Positions 1-9,674 of a DNA stretch of 64,000 nt are shown piece by piece (the first letter of the stretch is position 1; each line of letters opens with the position of its first letter). The notes under the pieces were generated by a model. It did no database searches. It worked only from the letters and a program-made list of their open reading frames with translations, and was not told where the DNA came from. Source of the DNA: Flavobacterium laiguense. Its GTDB lineage: Bacteria > Bacteroidota > Bacteroidia > Flavobacteriales > Flavobacteriaceae. The DNA lies in assembly GCF_003097655.1 (NCBI RefSeq), contig NZ_QCZH01000006.1:62001-126000 (forward strand), given 5' to 3'. The position numbers and the translations under genes were made by a program.

Positions 1-446
1 GTATTGGTCAAAGAATCCGCAGAGAATGCAATTCCGTAATTATCTTTGTACTTTTCAAAAATAAATTTTAAACGTTCAAAAGGCGCTTCTTCAAATAATC
101 GGGGATGAAAATCCATCGAAAATTGCAATAAATCCACCACATCTTTATACAATGGAAACAGTGAAAAAGCAATTTCACTTTTCTCATTTATACTAATGGT
201 AATTTCGTCAGTAACTGTATTAATGTGATAATCCAGAAAACCTTGGGAAGCCAATACCCGCAAACCTACATTGAGGTAGCCTTCATTTGCATTGAAGTGA
301 GTAGTAAGTTCGGAAAGACTGATCTCTTTTTGATCTAAAATATAGGCTAGCACTCCCTTTTTATAAAGAGAAAAAGCTACAGGAGCAGTTACTAAACCGT
401 CGAGATGTTTAAAAATGCTACTTCGTAAGGAAACGTTATCTATCAT
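1..446 (-). CDS. Partial protein, probable winged-helix plus methyltransferase (C-terminus outside window)
   Basis: An open frame begins at ATG 446 on the minus strand and runs off the window edge, giving about 148 residues. The visible part looks like the N-terminal helical/winged-helix dimerisation module that precedes the Rossmann fold in some class I SAM-dependent methyltransferases (residues about 20-85: a helix-rich start, then LSELTTHF and LRVLASQGFLDY, which resemble a winged helix). No SAM-binding glycine motif is inside the window, so the enzymatic call is inference. It is transcribed away from trmL, with about 100 bp between them. An alternative is a MarR-like regulator domain. Confidence 0.45.
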   Translation of the reverse strand, partial: MIDNVSLRSSIFKHLDGLVTAPVAFSLYKKGVLAYILDQKEISLSELTTHFNANEGYLNVGLRVLASQGFLDYHINTVTDEITISINEKSEIAFSLFPLYKDVVDLLQFSMDFHPRLFEEAPFERLKFIFEKYKDNYGIAFSADSLTN

Positions 447-549
447 AAAATGAAATTTAAGACAAGATCATAATGTCTATCTCAAATATATGAAATTTCC
501 TTTAAAAAACATATTGATTTAATAGCAAACAGACTTCAACAACCTCATT

Positions 550-1005
550 CTAAATCCCTAACCCAATTTGTCTCTTCGCCTCTCCAATAACAAAAGCAAC
601 CGAATTGGCAATATTAAAACTCCTGATTAATGGAGACATAGGAATGGTCAGGTGATTTTCGAATAATGCTAAAACTTCAGCACTCAACCCTACACTTTCT
701 TTACCAAAAACCAACCAATCCTCATCTTGAAATTGATTCTCCAAATAGGACTTTTCGGCATGGGAACTCATCAGGAAAACTCTGGATTGATCTGGAATTT
801 GAGACATCCATTCGGCAATATTTTGGTATTCGGTTACGTCAAGGTGTACCCAATAATCAAGTCCGGAGCGCTTTAGATTTTTATCGTTAATTACAAATCC
901 AAAAGGATGAATTAAGTGCAAACGGCTTTCCGTGCCTACGCACAAACGGCCAATATTTCCGGTATTATTAGGTATTTCGGGTTCTACGAGAACAATGTTT
1001 AACAT
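550..1005 (-). CDS. trmL: tRNA (cytidine/uridine-34 2'-O)-methyltransferase TrmL
   Basis: The 151-residue protein has the usual length of TrmL, a SPOUT-fold enzyme that 2'-O-methylates the wobble nucleotide of certain tRNA(Leu) isoacceptors with SAM. Visible family motifs are the N-terminal VEPEIPNNTGNIGRLC, the middle VFGKESVGLS, and the C-terminal IPM..IRSFNIANSVA segment that forms the trefoil knot and SAM pocket. It stands 26 bp downstream of the start of the pseudouridine synthase gene's stop codon in the same direction, so an RNA-modification operon is plausible. The start is the only ATG that preserves the first beta strand. Confidence 0.93.
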   Translation of the reverse strand: MLNIVLVEPEIPNNTGNIGRLCVGTESRLHLIHPFGFVINDKNLKRSGLDYWVHLDVTEYQNIAEWMSQIPDQSRVFLMSSHAEKSYLENQFQDEDWLVFGKESVGLSAEVLALFENHLTIPMSPLIRSFNIANSVAFVIGEAKRQIGLGI

Positions 1006-1031
1006 TTCTTAATAGTTAATCGGTTATTTGT

Positions 1032-1604
1032 TTATTCGTTTATTTGAAAATCTTCCACTTCCAAGACTTCTCCGGCTTGTAAATCCTTCAAATATACGTT
1101 TCCTATTCGGACTCTTACTAATCTCAGGGTAGGAAAACCAACAGCCGCAGTCATTTTACGAACTTGTCTAAACTTACCTTCATTGACCGTAATAGAAGCC
1201 CAAGAAGTAGGACCGTGACGCTCGTCCCGAATCTTTTTCCCTCTTGCTCCAAAATTAGGAATTTCATTTACGATAAAGGCTTCACAACGTTTGGTAACGT
1301 ATTTTGTACCATTAAATCCAATTTCAACGCCGTTTTTCAATTCCTCTATAGCTTCTGGTGTTATAACCCCATCGACTTGTACGTAGTATTCTTTATCTAC
1401 TTTTTTACTCCGAATGATTTCACTCATTTTACCATCGGTTGTCAATAAAAGCAAACCTTCAGAATCTTCATCAAGCCGACCAATGGCCATTGTCCCAGCA
1501 GGAAAATCATACAATTCTCCCAAGAGTTTTTTCTTGCGTTTCAATTCATATATAAATTGACTTAAGTAGCCGTAAGGTTTGTGAAGGATGAAGTGTTGGT
1601 GCAT
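1032..1604 (-). CDS. RluE-type 23S rRNA pseudouridine synthase
   Basis: A 190-residue pseudouridine synthase of the RsuA/RluB/RluE group. The catalytic motif GRLDEDSEGLL places the nucleophilic aspartate at about residue 45. The N-terminal FILHKPYGYLSQF strand and the C-terminal NEGKFRQVRKM..AVGFPTLRLVRVRIG block are also family hallmarks. There is no S4 domain before the catalytic core, which favours RluE (23S rRNA U2457 in E. coli) over RsuA or RluB. The substrate position is inferred from this architecture only. It precedes trmL in the same direction with 26 bp between them. Confidence 0.85.
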   Translation of the reverse strand: MHQHFILHKPYGYLSQFIYELKRKKKLLGELYDFPAGTMAIGRLDEDSEGLLLLTTDGKMSEIIRSKKVDKEYYVQVDGVITPEAIEELKNGVEIGFNGTKYVTKRCEAFIVNEIPNFGARGKKIRDERHGPTSWASITVNEGKFRQVRKMTAAVGFPTLRLVRVRIGNVYLKDLQAGEVLEVEDFQINE

Positions 1605-1984
1605 AAATATAAAAAAAACAATTATCGGGCTAAACTACAATTTTGAATTATCAATCATCGAACTCCAATAAAAAAACACAAAGAAAGTGAGATAAAACAA
1701 TTTATAACAAATGATTTCCTCTTAAATATTATTTTTTTTATACTTAAAACAGCAGAAAACATTCCTTTAGAACTTAACTCTTTTATTTTTAAAAAACCAG
1801 AACCTATATACATAACACACTAAAAGAAATGATTAACCGCGAATACCACAAAAAACACACACTTTGTAACCACTTTATTGTCATATTTTCATAAAAACAA
1901 CACAATAACTTTTTGATTTCATAATATTCACTTAATCTAAAAGCTAGTAGATTTGATTTCTAAAAACTCAATTATTTTTAACAA
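1605..1984. other. AT-rich intergenic region upstream of the giant secreted protein
   Basis: This 380-bp stretch separates two divergent genes and must carry both promoters. It is strongly A+T-rich with many homopolymer runs. I see no exact TAnnTTTG box at a convincing distance from either start, no hairpin followed by T's, and no credible small ORF. Confidence 0.5.
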
Positions 1985-4900
1985 ATGAAAAACGTTTACC
2001 CATCATGTCATTTAATGGCTTTTTTAACTCTGTTCTTTTGCTTTTCTTTTTCCCTTTTGGCACAAACACAGCCAACACCTCAAACTTTACCCTATACACA
2101 AGACTTTAGCGCACTAGCATCTACATATCCCGCAGGTATGCAAGGAGGAGTAATAGGCACAGCCCCGAGTAGCTCATATCCCACTACTGACAGTACTGCT
2201 GATAAGAGTTTCATTACTGGAACTTCTAACTCTGGCACCAGTGCTATTTATAATTATACCGAAAAAATCGGTTTTTTAAATGGAGGATCTTTTAATTTAG
2301 ATATTTGCCTAGCTATCAATACTCAAGGGAAATATGGGATTGAAGTGAAATATGATGCTATGACTATTCGTAATCCCGGAACAAGATCAAATGAGATGGT
2401 TCTTCAATATAGGATTGGTACAACTACCGCGTTTACAACATTGCCAGAAACTGCTTATTTAAATAATCTCGTTGTTCAGACAACACCTGCAGTAATTACC
2501 CCGCAAAATTCAAAAAATATAAAAATAATATTACCTTCTGGTTGTAACGATCAAGCAGTTGTACAAATCAGATGGATTTCAAAAGATGTTTCAAGTAGTG
2601 GTTCCCGTCCTTCCTTTGCCATTGATAACATTAGTGTCCTAAATGACATTATCGCTCCTCTAAATGTATCGGGCTTTCCAAAAATAGATAATGTACTTTC
2701 TAATGGATTTGATTTTTCGACTCAAATAAACGAAATAGGAAAAACATATTATGTTCTTTTGGCAGGAGGAAGTGCCAAACCAAGTGTTGCGCAAATTAAA
2801 GCTGGTTTGGATGCTAACGGAAACTCCGCACTGCAAGCTGATGTGATTGCTATTACAGATGCATCTTTGGTTTATACAAAAAGCATTATTGGTCTTAACC
2901 TAAATACAAGTTATACTCTTTACTCCATTGCTGAAGACACTTATGGAAATAGTCAAGCAGATAGTAATCAACTTGATGTTACGACTGCCAATGTCCTTGT
3001 TCCATCAATAAACACAACAATCAGCTCGCTGGATTTAGGATTTTCTGAGCAAAATTTTGATTCAAACACCTTAAGTTATCAAGTTCAGGCATCCAATCTT
3101 ACTGATGCTGTAACGCTAACTGCAACAGGAAATTTTACCATTTCGAAAGAAGCAAATGCTAATTTTCAAACTTCATTAACTTTTGCTTCAACAGATTTTG
3201 ATGCTAATAATACTCCAACTGTTTATGTGCGATTTACACCTAATACTACTGGTGATTTTTCAGGTCAAATAACACATCAGACATCGGGAGCTTCAGACAA
3301 AACGGTTACGGTTACGGGCATTGGAATTAATCCTTACATTCAAAATTTTAATGATACAAATGTTCTGTCCAACAGTGGATGGACAGCTTATAGTGTAACT
3401 GGAAGCAATATAAAATGGGTAAGTACTACAAGCCGTTTTAATAGTTCACCAGCCGCCGTTCAAATAAATGGATATACAGAAGCAGGCGCTAGTAATGACT
3501 GGTTAATTTCTCCAAAATTACGTTTGGACAACTTTGCCAATTTCCCTATTGTGTCCTTTTATTCCCGTAATTTTTTTGCTGGTTCTACTTTAAAATTAAT
3601 GGTTTCTGTAGATTACGATGGTGTAAGCAGCCCCGAAACCGCTACTTGGACAGCACTAGAAGGCGATTTTCCAACTACAACGGGTGTTTTCAAACAATCC
3701 AATTACATTAATCTGGAAGGGTATAAAACAAACCATACCTATTTGGCTTGGGTTTATCAAACGACTACAAATACAGGTAACAATGCAGCGGAATGGACCA
3801 TTGACGACATAAGTATTGCCAATGAAACGACTTTTCTAGCTTCAAACCCAAATTTAAGTTTTGAAGATACTGATGTTAACACTGCATCTGTTAGTCAATC
3901 TTTTATATTTAAAGCTGGAGGATATGGCGATGTTACAATTACAGCTCCCACTGATTTTGAATTATCTGCAGACAATATTACTTTTCAATCTAATGTATTA
4001 GTTTCTGAAGCAGCCGCATTACTTGGCAAAACCATTTATGCTCGATTTGCTCCTTCGACAAAAGCCTTAAGCCTATCGGGTACTTTGACAGTTACTGCTA
4101 CAGGGTTGAACCAACAAATAGGATCTTTTTCTGGTTCTTCTTGGCCAAAAGCAGAAACTTTTGACATAGTTAGTTATAATTTAGAGTTTTTTGGAAGTGA
4201 TGTGAAAAACAAAAGTAATGTTGAATTTGGTCCAACAGACGATGTTTTACAAATTGAAAATGTTGCCAAAGTAATGAACAAATTAAATGCAGATGTTTAC
4301 GTTGTTCAAGAAGTATCCGATGACCCTTCGATAGATCGATTAATCGAAAAATTGAATATCAATGGCAAGACTTTTGATAAAACCATTTCGCCTTCTTGGT
4401 CGTATTCATTCAATACACCAGACCCAAATTTTCCTCCACAAAAACTAGTGGTACTTTATAATACCCAAACAACTACGGTAAAAAAATCAAGAGTGATGTT
4501 TAAGGACTTATACGACAACATTCAATCTGGAAGTACAACTTTGGCCAATTACCCAGGTGGTAATAGTGCTAGTTTTTTCGCATCGGGTCGTTTGCCTTTT
4601 ATGGTTGAAATTGAAACCAATATTGCGGGAGTTAAGAAAGACATTAAAATCATCGACATTCACGCCCGTGCCAACAGCGGAACCGACATCTCTAAATACA
4701 ATATGCGAAAATATGATGCTGAATTCCTAAAAGACAGTTTGGATGCTCAGTATCCAAATGCCGATTTTATGATTTTGGGTGATTATAATGATGATGTTGA
4801 CGTATCTGTTATTGCTGGCAATCCATCATCTTATCAAAAATTAGTCGAAGATACGGCTCGTTACAATGCATTAACATTAGATATTAGCAAAGCGGGGTCT

Positions 4901-7900
4901 TATAGTTTCTTAGGTTCTGGAGGTTTTCTAGATCATATTATTACTTCAAATGAACTAACGGATGAATACGTTCCCAATTCTATTGCCGTTTACGACCCTA
5001 GAACTGACATTTCAAATTATGTGAATACCACTTCGGATCACGGTCCCGTTATTGCCCGTTTTGAATTAAAGAAAACAGAACAAACTATTACATTTAATCC
5101 CATAGCTTCTAAAACTTATGGTAATGTTCCGTTTGATTTGACTTCAAATTCATCTTCCAATCTAGCTATTAGCTATAGCAGTTCAGACGAAAATATTGTT
5201 AAAATAATAGATGGAAAAATCAAAATCATTGGAGTAGGAACCGCTACAATAACAGCTTCCCAAGCTGGAAATGACTTTTATCTGGCGGCACAAAATGTAG
5301 CGCAGTCCATTACCGTAAACAAAGCCGAACTGACTATTAAGGCCGATGATAAAACAAAAAAATACAAAGAGGCAAATCCAGAATTGACAGCTGCGTATAG
5401 TGGTTTTGTATATGACGATACAGTTCAATCATTAACTACTTTACCAATAATAAGTACTTTGGCTGATGTAAATTCTATAGCAGGTGAATATGCAATAAGC
5501 GTTGCGAATGCAGTTGCAAAAAACTACACTATCAACTATGTTGATGGAAAAATGACTGTAGAAAAACTGGAACAAACTATTACGTTTAATCCCATAGCTT
5601 CTAAAACTTATGGAGATGTTCCGTTTGATTTGACTTCAAATTCATCTTCCAATCTAGCTATCAGCTATAGCAGTTCAGATGAAAATATTGCTAAAATAGT
5701 AGATGGGAAAATCAAAATCATAGGAGCTGGAACCGCTACAATAACAGCTTCCCAATCTGGAAATGACTTTTATCTGGCGGCACAAAATGTAGCGCAGTCC
5801 ATTACCGTAAATAAAGCCGAACTGACTATTAAGGCCGATGATAAAACAAAAAAATATAAAGATGTAAATCCAGAGTTGACAGCTTCGTATAGTGGTTTTG
5901 TCTATGACGATACAGTTCAATCATTAACTACTTTACCAACAATAAGTACTTTGGCTGATGTAAATTCTATAGCAGGTGAATATGCAATAAGCGTTGCGAA
6001 TGCAGTTGCAAAAAACTACACTATCAACTATGTTGATGGAAAAATGACTGTAGAGAAACTGGAACAAACTATTACATTTAATCCCATAGCTTCTAAAACT
6101 TATGGAGATGTTCCGTTTGATTTGACTTCAAATTCATCTTCCAATCTAGCTATCAGCTATAGCAGTTCAGATGAAAATATTGCTAAAATAGTAGATGGGA
6201 AAATTAAAATCATAGGAGCTGGAACCGCTACAATAACAACTTCCCAATCTGGAAATGACTTTTATCTGGCGGCACAAAATGTAGTGCAGTCCATTACCGT
6301 AAATAAAGCCGAACTGACTATTAAAGCCGATAATAAAACAAAAAAATATAAAGATGTAAATCCAGAGTTGACAGCTTTGTATAGTGGTTTTGTCTATGAC
6401 GATACAGTTCAATCATTAACTACTTTACCAACAATAAGTACTTTGGCTGATGTAAATTCTATAGCAGGTGAATATGCAATAAGCGTTGCGAATGCAGTTG
6501 CAAAAAACTACACTATCAACTATGTTGATGGAAAAATGACTGTAGAGAAACTGGAACAAACTATTACGTTTAATCCCATAGCTTCTAAAACTTATGGTAA
6601 TGTTCCGTTTGATTTGACTTCAAATTCATCTTCCAATCTAGCTATCAGCTATAGCAGTTCAGACGAAAACATCGTTAAAGTAATAGATGGCAAAATCAAA
6701 ATCATCGGGGCAGGAACCGCTACAATAACAGCTTCCCAATCTGGAAATGACTTTTATCTGGCGGCACAAAATGTAGCGCAGTCCATTACCGTAAATAAAG
6801 CCGAACTGACTATTAAGGCCGATGATAAAACAAAAAAATATAAAGATGTAAATCCAGAGTTGACAGCTTCGTATAGTGGTTTTGTCTATGACGATACAGT
6901 TCAATCATTAACTACTTTACCAACAATAAGTACTTTGGCTGATGTAAATTCTATAGCAGGTGAATATGCAATAAGCGTTGCGAATGCAGTTGCAAAAAAC
7001 TACACTATCAACTATGTTGATGGAAAAATGACTGTAGAAAAACTGGAACAAACAATTACATTTAGCCCTATAGCTTCTAAAACTTATGGTAATATTCCGT
7101 TTGATTTGACTTCAAATTCATCTTCCAATCTAGCTATCAGCTATAGCAGTTCAGACGAAAATATCGTTAAAGTAATAGATGGCAAAATCAAAATCATTGG
7201 AGTAGGAATCGCTACAATAACGGCTTCCCAATCTGGAAACGACTTTTATTTGGCAGCACAAAATGTAGCGCAGTCCATTACCGTAAACAAAGCCGAACTG
7301 ACTATTAAAGCCGATAATAAAACAAAAAAATATAAAGATGTAAATCCAGAGTTGACAGCTTTGTATAGTGGTTTTGTCTATGACGATACAGTTCAATCAT
7401 TAACTACTTTACCAATAATAAGTACTTTGGCTGATGTAAATTCTATAGCAGGTGAATATGCAATAAGCGTTGCGAATGCTTCTGCCAAAAATTACACCTT
7501 AACTTACGTTAATGGAAAAATGATCGTAGAAAAATTGAATAATTCCCCAATAGTTAAAAAAGAAGTTACAACACAATCGATTACCATTACTAATCAAAAA
7601 GACATTAATCTTCTGGATGTGTTTTCAGATGCTGATCTTAATGTATTGACCTATACGGCAGAAGTAGCAGATGGTACAATTGTAGAAGTCACCATTTCAG
7701 GATCAACCCTTACTCTTTTATCCAAAAAAGCAGGTACAACATTAATAACTATCACTGCCAATGATGGCTTAGGCGGAAAAATAAGCACTTCATTTACGGT
7801 AACTATTAGCTCCAATTTATCCACTATCGATTTTGGTTTATCGAAAAATTTATCGGCTAGGGCGTATCCAAATCCAGCCAAAGATGATGTTGTTACTATA

Positions 7901-8107
7901 GCTGTTCAATCAAACAATGAAAAGAACATTTTATTGAAACTTTATGACATAAATGGCCGATTAATTGGTTCTCCTATTGAAATAAAAGAAACTTCTGAGG
8001 AAAATACCGCTAAAATAGCGGTGGGGCATTTACAGTCTGGTTTTTATTTTTACACATTAAGTATTGATAATAATGTAGTCTTCAAAGACAAAATAATCAT
8101 ACAATAA
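1985..8107 (+). CDS. Giant T9SS-secreted endonuclease/exonuclease/phosphatase-domain protein with five MBG-like repeats
   Basis: The 2040-residue protein starts with a Sec signal peptide (about residues 1-26, ending LLAQ). Beta-rich adhesin-like segments follow; about 450-610 resembles a choice-of-anchor/cleaved-adhesin domain. An endonuclease/exonuclease/phosphatase domain spans about 720-1027, with FDIVSYNLEFFG, VVQEVSDD, DIHARANSG, ILGDYNDD and TSDHGPVIARF as the metal/catalytic motifs. Five tandem 164-residue repeats occupy 1032-1851; each pairs an Ig-like half with a TVNKAELTIKADDKTKKY MBG-type half. A cadherin-like segment (about 1855-1945) and a type A T9SS sorting domain (about 1960-2040, YPNPAKDD to FKDKIIIQ) close it. 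It is probably a cell-surface or released nuclease or phosphodiesterase that scavenges nucleic acid or phosphate. The exact substrate is unknown. Confidence 0.85.
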   Translation: MKNVYPSCHLMAFLTLFFCFSFSLLAQTQPTPQTLPYTQDFSALASTYPAGMQGGVIGTAPSSSYPTTDSTADKSFITGTSNSGTSAIYNYTEKIGFLNGGSFNLDICLAINTQGKYGIEVKYDAMTIRNPGTRSNEMVLQYRIGTTTAFTTLPETAYLNNLVVQTTPAVITPQNSKNIKIILPSGCNDQAVVQIRWISKDVSSSGSRPSFAIDNISVLNDIIAPLNVSGFPKIDNVLSNGFDFSTQINEIGKTYYVLLAGGSAKPSVAQIKAGLDANGNSALQADVIAITDASLVYTKSIIGLNLNTSYTLYSIAEDTYGNSQADSNQLDVTTANVLVPSINTTISSLDLGFSEQNFDSNTLSYQVQASNLTDAVTLTATGNFTISKEANANFQTSLTFASTDFDANNTPTVYVRFTPNTTGDFSGQITHQTSGASDKTVTVTGIGINPYIQNFNDTNVLSNSGWTAYSVTGSNIKWVSTTSRFNSSPAAVQINGYTEAGASNDWLISPKLRLDNFANFPIVSFYSRNFFAGSTLKLMVSVDYDGVSSPETATWTALEGDFPTTTGVFKQSNYINLEGYKTNHTYLAWVYQTTTNTGNNAAEWTIDDISIANETTFLASNPNLSFEDTDVNTASVSQSFIFKAGGYGDVTITAPTDFELSADNITFQSNVLVSEAAALLGKTIYARFAPSTKALSLSGTLTVTATGLNQQIGSFSGSSWPKAETFDIVSYNLEFFGSDVKNKSNVEFGPTDDVLQIENVAKVMNKLNADVYVVQEVSDDPSIDRLIEKLNINGKTFDKTISPSWSYSFNTPDPNFPPQKLVVLYNTQTTTVKKSRVMFKDLYDNIQSGSTTLANYPGGNSASFFASGRLPFMVEIETNIAGVKKDIKIIDIHARANSGTDISKYNMRKYDAEFLKDSLDAQYPNADFMILGDYNDDVDVSVIAGNPSSYQKLVEDTARYNALTLDISKAGSYSFLGSGGFLDHIITSNELTDEYVPNSIAVYDPRTDISNYVNTTSDHGPVIARFELKKTEQTITFNPIASKTYGNVPFDLTSNSSSNLAISYSSSDENIVKIIDGKIKIIGVGTATITASQAGNDFYLAAQNVAQSITVNKAELTIKADDKTKKYKEANPELTAAYSGFVYDDTVQSLTTLPIISTLADVNSIAGEYAISVANAVAKNYTINYVDGKMTVEKLEQTITFNPIASKTYGDVPFDLTSNSSSNLAISYSSSDENIAKIVDGKIKIIGAGTATITASQSGNDFYLAAQNVAQSITVNKAELTIKADDKTKKYKDVNPELTASYSGFVYDDTVQSLTTLPTISTLADVNSIAGEYAISVANAVAKNYTINYVDGKMTVEKLEQTITFNPIASKTYGDVPFDLTSNSSSNLAISYSSSDENIAKIVDGKIKIIGAGTATITTSQSGNDFYLAAQNVVQSITVNKAELTIKADNKTKKYKDVNPELTALYSGFVYDDTVQSLTTLPTISTLADVNSIAGEYAISVANAVAKNYTINYVDGKMTVEKLEQTITFNPIASKTYGNVPFDLTSNSSSNLAISYSSSDENIVKVIDGKIKIIGAGTATITASQSGNDFYLAAQNVAQSITVNKAELTIKADDKTKKYKDVNPELTASYSGFVYDDTVQSLTTLPTISTLADVNSIAGEYAISVANAVAKNYTINYVDGKMTVEKLEQTITFSPIASKTYGNIPFDLTSNSSSNLAISYSSSDENIVKVIDGKIKIIGVGIATITASQSGNDFYLAAQNVAQSITVNKAELTIKADNKTKKYKDVNPELTALYSGFVYDDTVQSLTTLPIISTLADVNSIAGEYAISVANASAKNYTLTYVNGKMIVEKLNNSPIVKKEVTTQSITITNQKDINLLDVFSDADLNVLTYTAEVADGTIVEVTISGSTLTLLSKKAGTTLITITANDGLGGKISTSFTVTISSNLSTIDFGLSKNLSARAYPNPAKDDVVTIAVQSNNEKNILLKLYDINGRLIGSPIEIKETSEENTAKIAVGHLQSGFYFYTLSIDNNVVFKDKIIIQ
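5078..7537 (+). repeat. Five tandem 492-bp coding repeats
   Basis: Copies begin at 5078, 5570, 6062, 6554 and 7046, each at codon GAA of an EQTITF segment, with a period of exactly 492 bp (164 codons). Copies 2 to 4 are almost identical at the DNA level. Copy 1 and the end of copy 5 are the most diverged. The near-identity, including synonymous positions, points to recent amplification or ongoing gene conversion. Antisense open frames with the same period are by-products of the repeat. Confidence 0.97.
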
Positions 8108-8126
8108 ATCTACCCTTTTTAAATAC

Positions 8127-8164
8127 AAAATGCTAGATTCTCTCAGGAAAATCTAGCATTTTTT
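8127..8164. terminator. Rho-independent terminator between convergent genes
   Basis: A 13-bp perfect stem (aaaatgctagatt / aatctagcatttt) with a loop of about 10 nt is followed by a T run on the plus strand. It lies 20 bp after the giant gene and before the stop of the convergent gene ending at 8189, so it can serve both directions. Confidence 0.85.
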
Positions 8165-8188
8165 TTATGATTAAAGTTTTTAAAAAAA

Positions 8189-9655
8189 TTAGAAAGAAAC
8201 ATTCAAACCAACATTAAACATCCACTGAAATTGATTGAAAGTTTGATTTTCTAATGGATTGATATAATAATTCATTCCTGGTTCTATGAAAAATTTGGTT
8301 TTTTTATAGAATTCATATTGCAACGTACTACTCAGTAAAGTTCCGTAAACATATTGATTTACATTCTTGTTTTCTCCTATCGAATTACCATTCAATAAAA
8401 GGTCATTCGAGATTAACATCCCTACAAAACCGCCCGTATTCATACTAATATTGGTTTTCTTTTTGTTCAATAGTGCATACGAAACCTCCAAAGGCATTTC
8501 GAAATATTTTAAATTTTGAGTTACATCACCTTTTTCAAAACCATTGTCAGCATTAGAATTTGATGCAAATAAATACCCTTCATTATTTGAAATAGACACT
8601 AAATCATAGTTTCCGCTTAACGTAATTAACTGATAATCATTACCAACAACTGGTAATTTATCCATTACAATTCCTGAATAACTTTGTTGTTCATAATAGG
8701 AAACCCCAGCTATTTCCTGTCCAAGTTCATTAATTTTCAAACCCGAACTAACACTCCATTTTTTGTTCAGTTTATAATTGGTCTTCACACCATAACCACT
8801 AGATTGCTTTGAAGCTACATCGTTTCCTAACGCTTTTTGATTATTATAATTTTGGGAACTCATAACCCCTGCAAACACCTGAATCGACCATTTGTCAATG
8901 TTTTCAGAATCTTTTTTCTTAACAGTCTTGTCTTTATCCAATTCTATCAAAACATTCTCCAATTGGGCAACCTCCATTTTTATTTTGTTTAGAGAATCTT
9001 TCGAACTTGTATTTGCGGCAATTCCTTTATTTTCATTCGATCCGAGAATTGCATTTTTATCCTTACTCCCAACTGATTTGCTGTTGGTATCAAAATTATT
9101 GACTTGAGTCTCTTTGACATTTATCAACTCCGATACGGAAATGTCAGAAGATGAATTTTGATTCGAAACTATCGCATTTGATTTGGATTCATCCTTAACC
9201 GTTTGATTTATCACATTATTTCTGTTTGATTTCAAATTCTTAAACCCTTTATAATCTTTGGTTTTAGAAGAAAGAGTTGGAAGAGCTCCTGTAGCTATTT
9301 GATTGCTGTTATTTAAATTAATACGATTGTCATTTAATTTGCCAGTATCATTGTTATCCCCTTTAGTATTGATATCGTTATAATCATTGCTATTGACATT
9401 GTTATTGACATTGCTATTGTTATTGTTTTCTAAATTCCTTTCAAAACCATTCTCCTGATTAGTGTTAAAATATAAAATAGTTGGAACAGATAGTCCAACT
9501 ACTAAACTCGCAGCTATAGCCCACCAAATAATGGCGCGTTTCTTCTTTTTAGGTTGATCTAGTTGCGCTTCTATTTTATCCCATAACTCGGGAGGCGGAA
9601 TACTGGAGAAGTTTTCCAATGAAGAAAAAATAGATTTTGCTTCTTTATTTTTCAT
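8189..9655 (-). CDS. Sigma-factor-linked membrane protein: cytoplasmic tail, one TM helix, Asn-rich linker, outer-membrane-type beta-barrel
   Basis: This 488-residue protein has a short charged N-terminal tail (1-40, with PPPELWDKIEAQLD), one transmembrane helix at about 41-63, an Asn/Asp/Ser-rich linker (about 70-220) and a C-terminal domain (about 250-488) of alternating beta strands. The last part ends in an aromatic strand (MFNVGLNVSF), as in porin-like OMP_b-brl families. It follows an ECF sigma gene by 19 bp, where an anti-sigma factor would be expected. The tail is short for a classical anti-sigma domain, so that role is inference. The combination of an inner-membrane helix and an outer-membrane-like barrel is unusual. 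Confidence 0.7.
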   Translation of the reverse strand: MKNKEAKSIFSSLENFSSIPPPELWDKIEAQLDQPKKKKRAIIWWAIAASLVVGLSVPTILYFNTNQENGFERNLENNNNSNVNNNVNSNDYNDINTKGDNNDTGKLNDNRINLNNSNQIATGALPTLSSKTKDYKGFKNLKSNRNNVINQTVKDESKSNAIVSNQNSSSDISVSELINVKETQVNNFDTNSKSVGSKDKNAILGSNENKGIAANTSSKDSLNKIKMEVAQLENVLIELDKDKTVKKKDSENIDKWSIQVFAGVMSSQNYNNQKALGNDVASKQSSGYGVKTNYKLNKKWSVSSGLKINELGQEIAGVSYYEQQSYSGIVMDKLPVVGNDYQLITLSGNYDLVSISNNEGYLFASNSNADNGFEKGDVTQNLKYFEMPLEVSYALLNKKKTNISMNTGGFVGMLISNDLLLNGNSIGENKNVNQYVYGTLLSSTLQYEFYKKTKFFIEPGMNYYINPLENQTFNQFQWMFNVGLNVSF

Positions 9656-9674
9656 GCGTTGTTATTATTTTCTT

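Noticed and set aside
5183..7396. Five antisense open frames of 81 codons at 492-bp intervals
   Set aside because: They are the complement of the tandem repeat in the large secreted protein and inherit its period; composition (Cys, Ile, Phe-rich) is not protein-like.
5078..7537. CRISPR array
   Set aside because: The repeat is 492 bp, in-frame and without spacers; no other regular short repeats were seen in the window.
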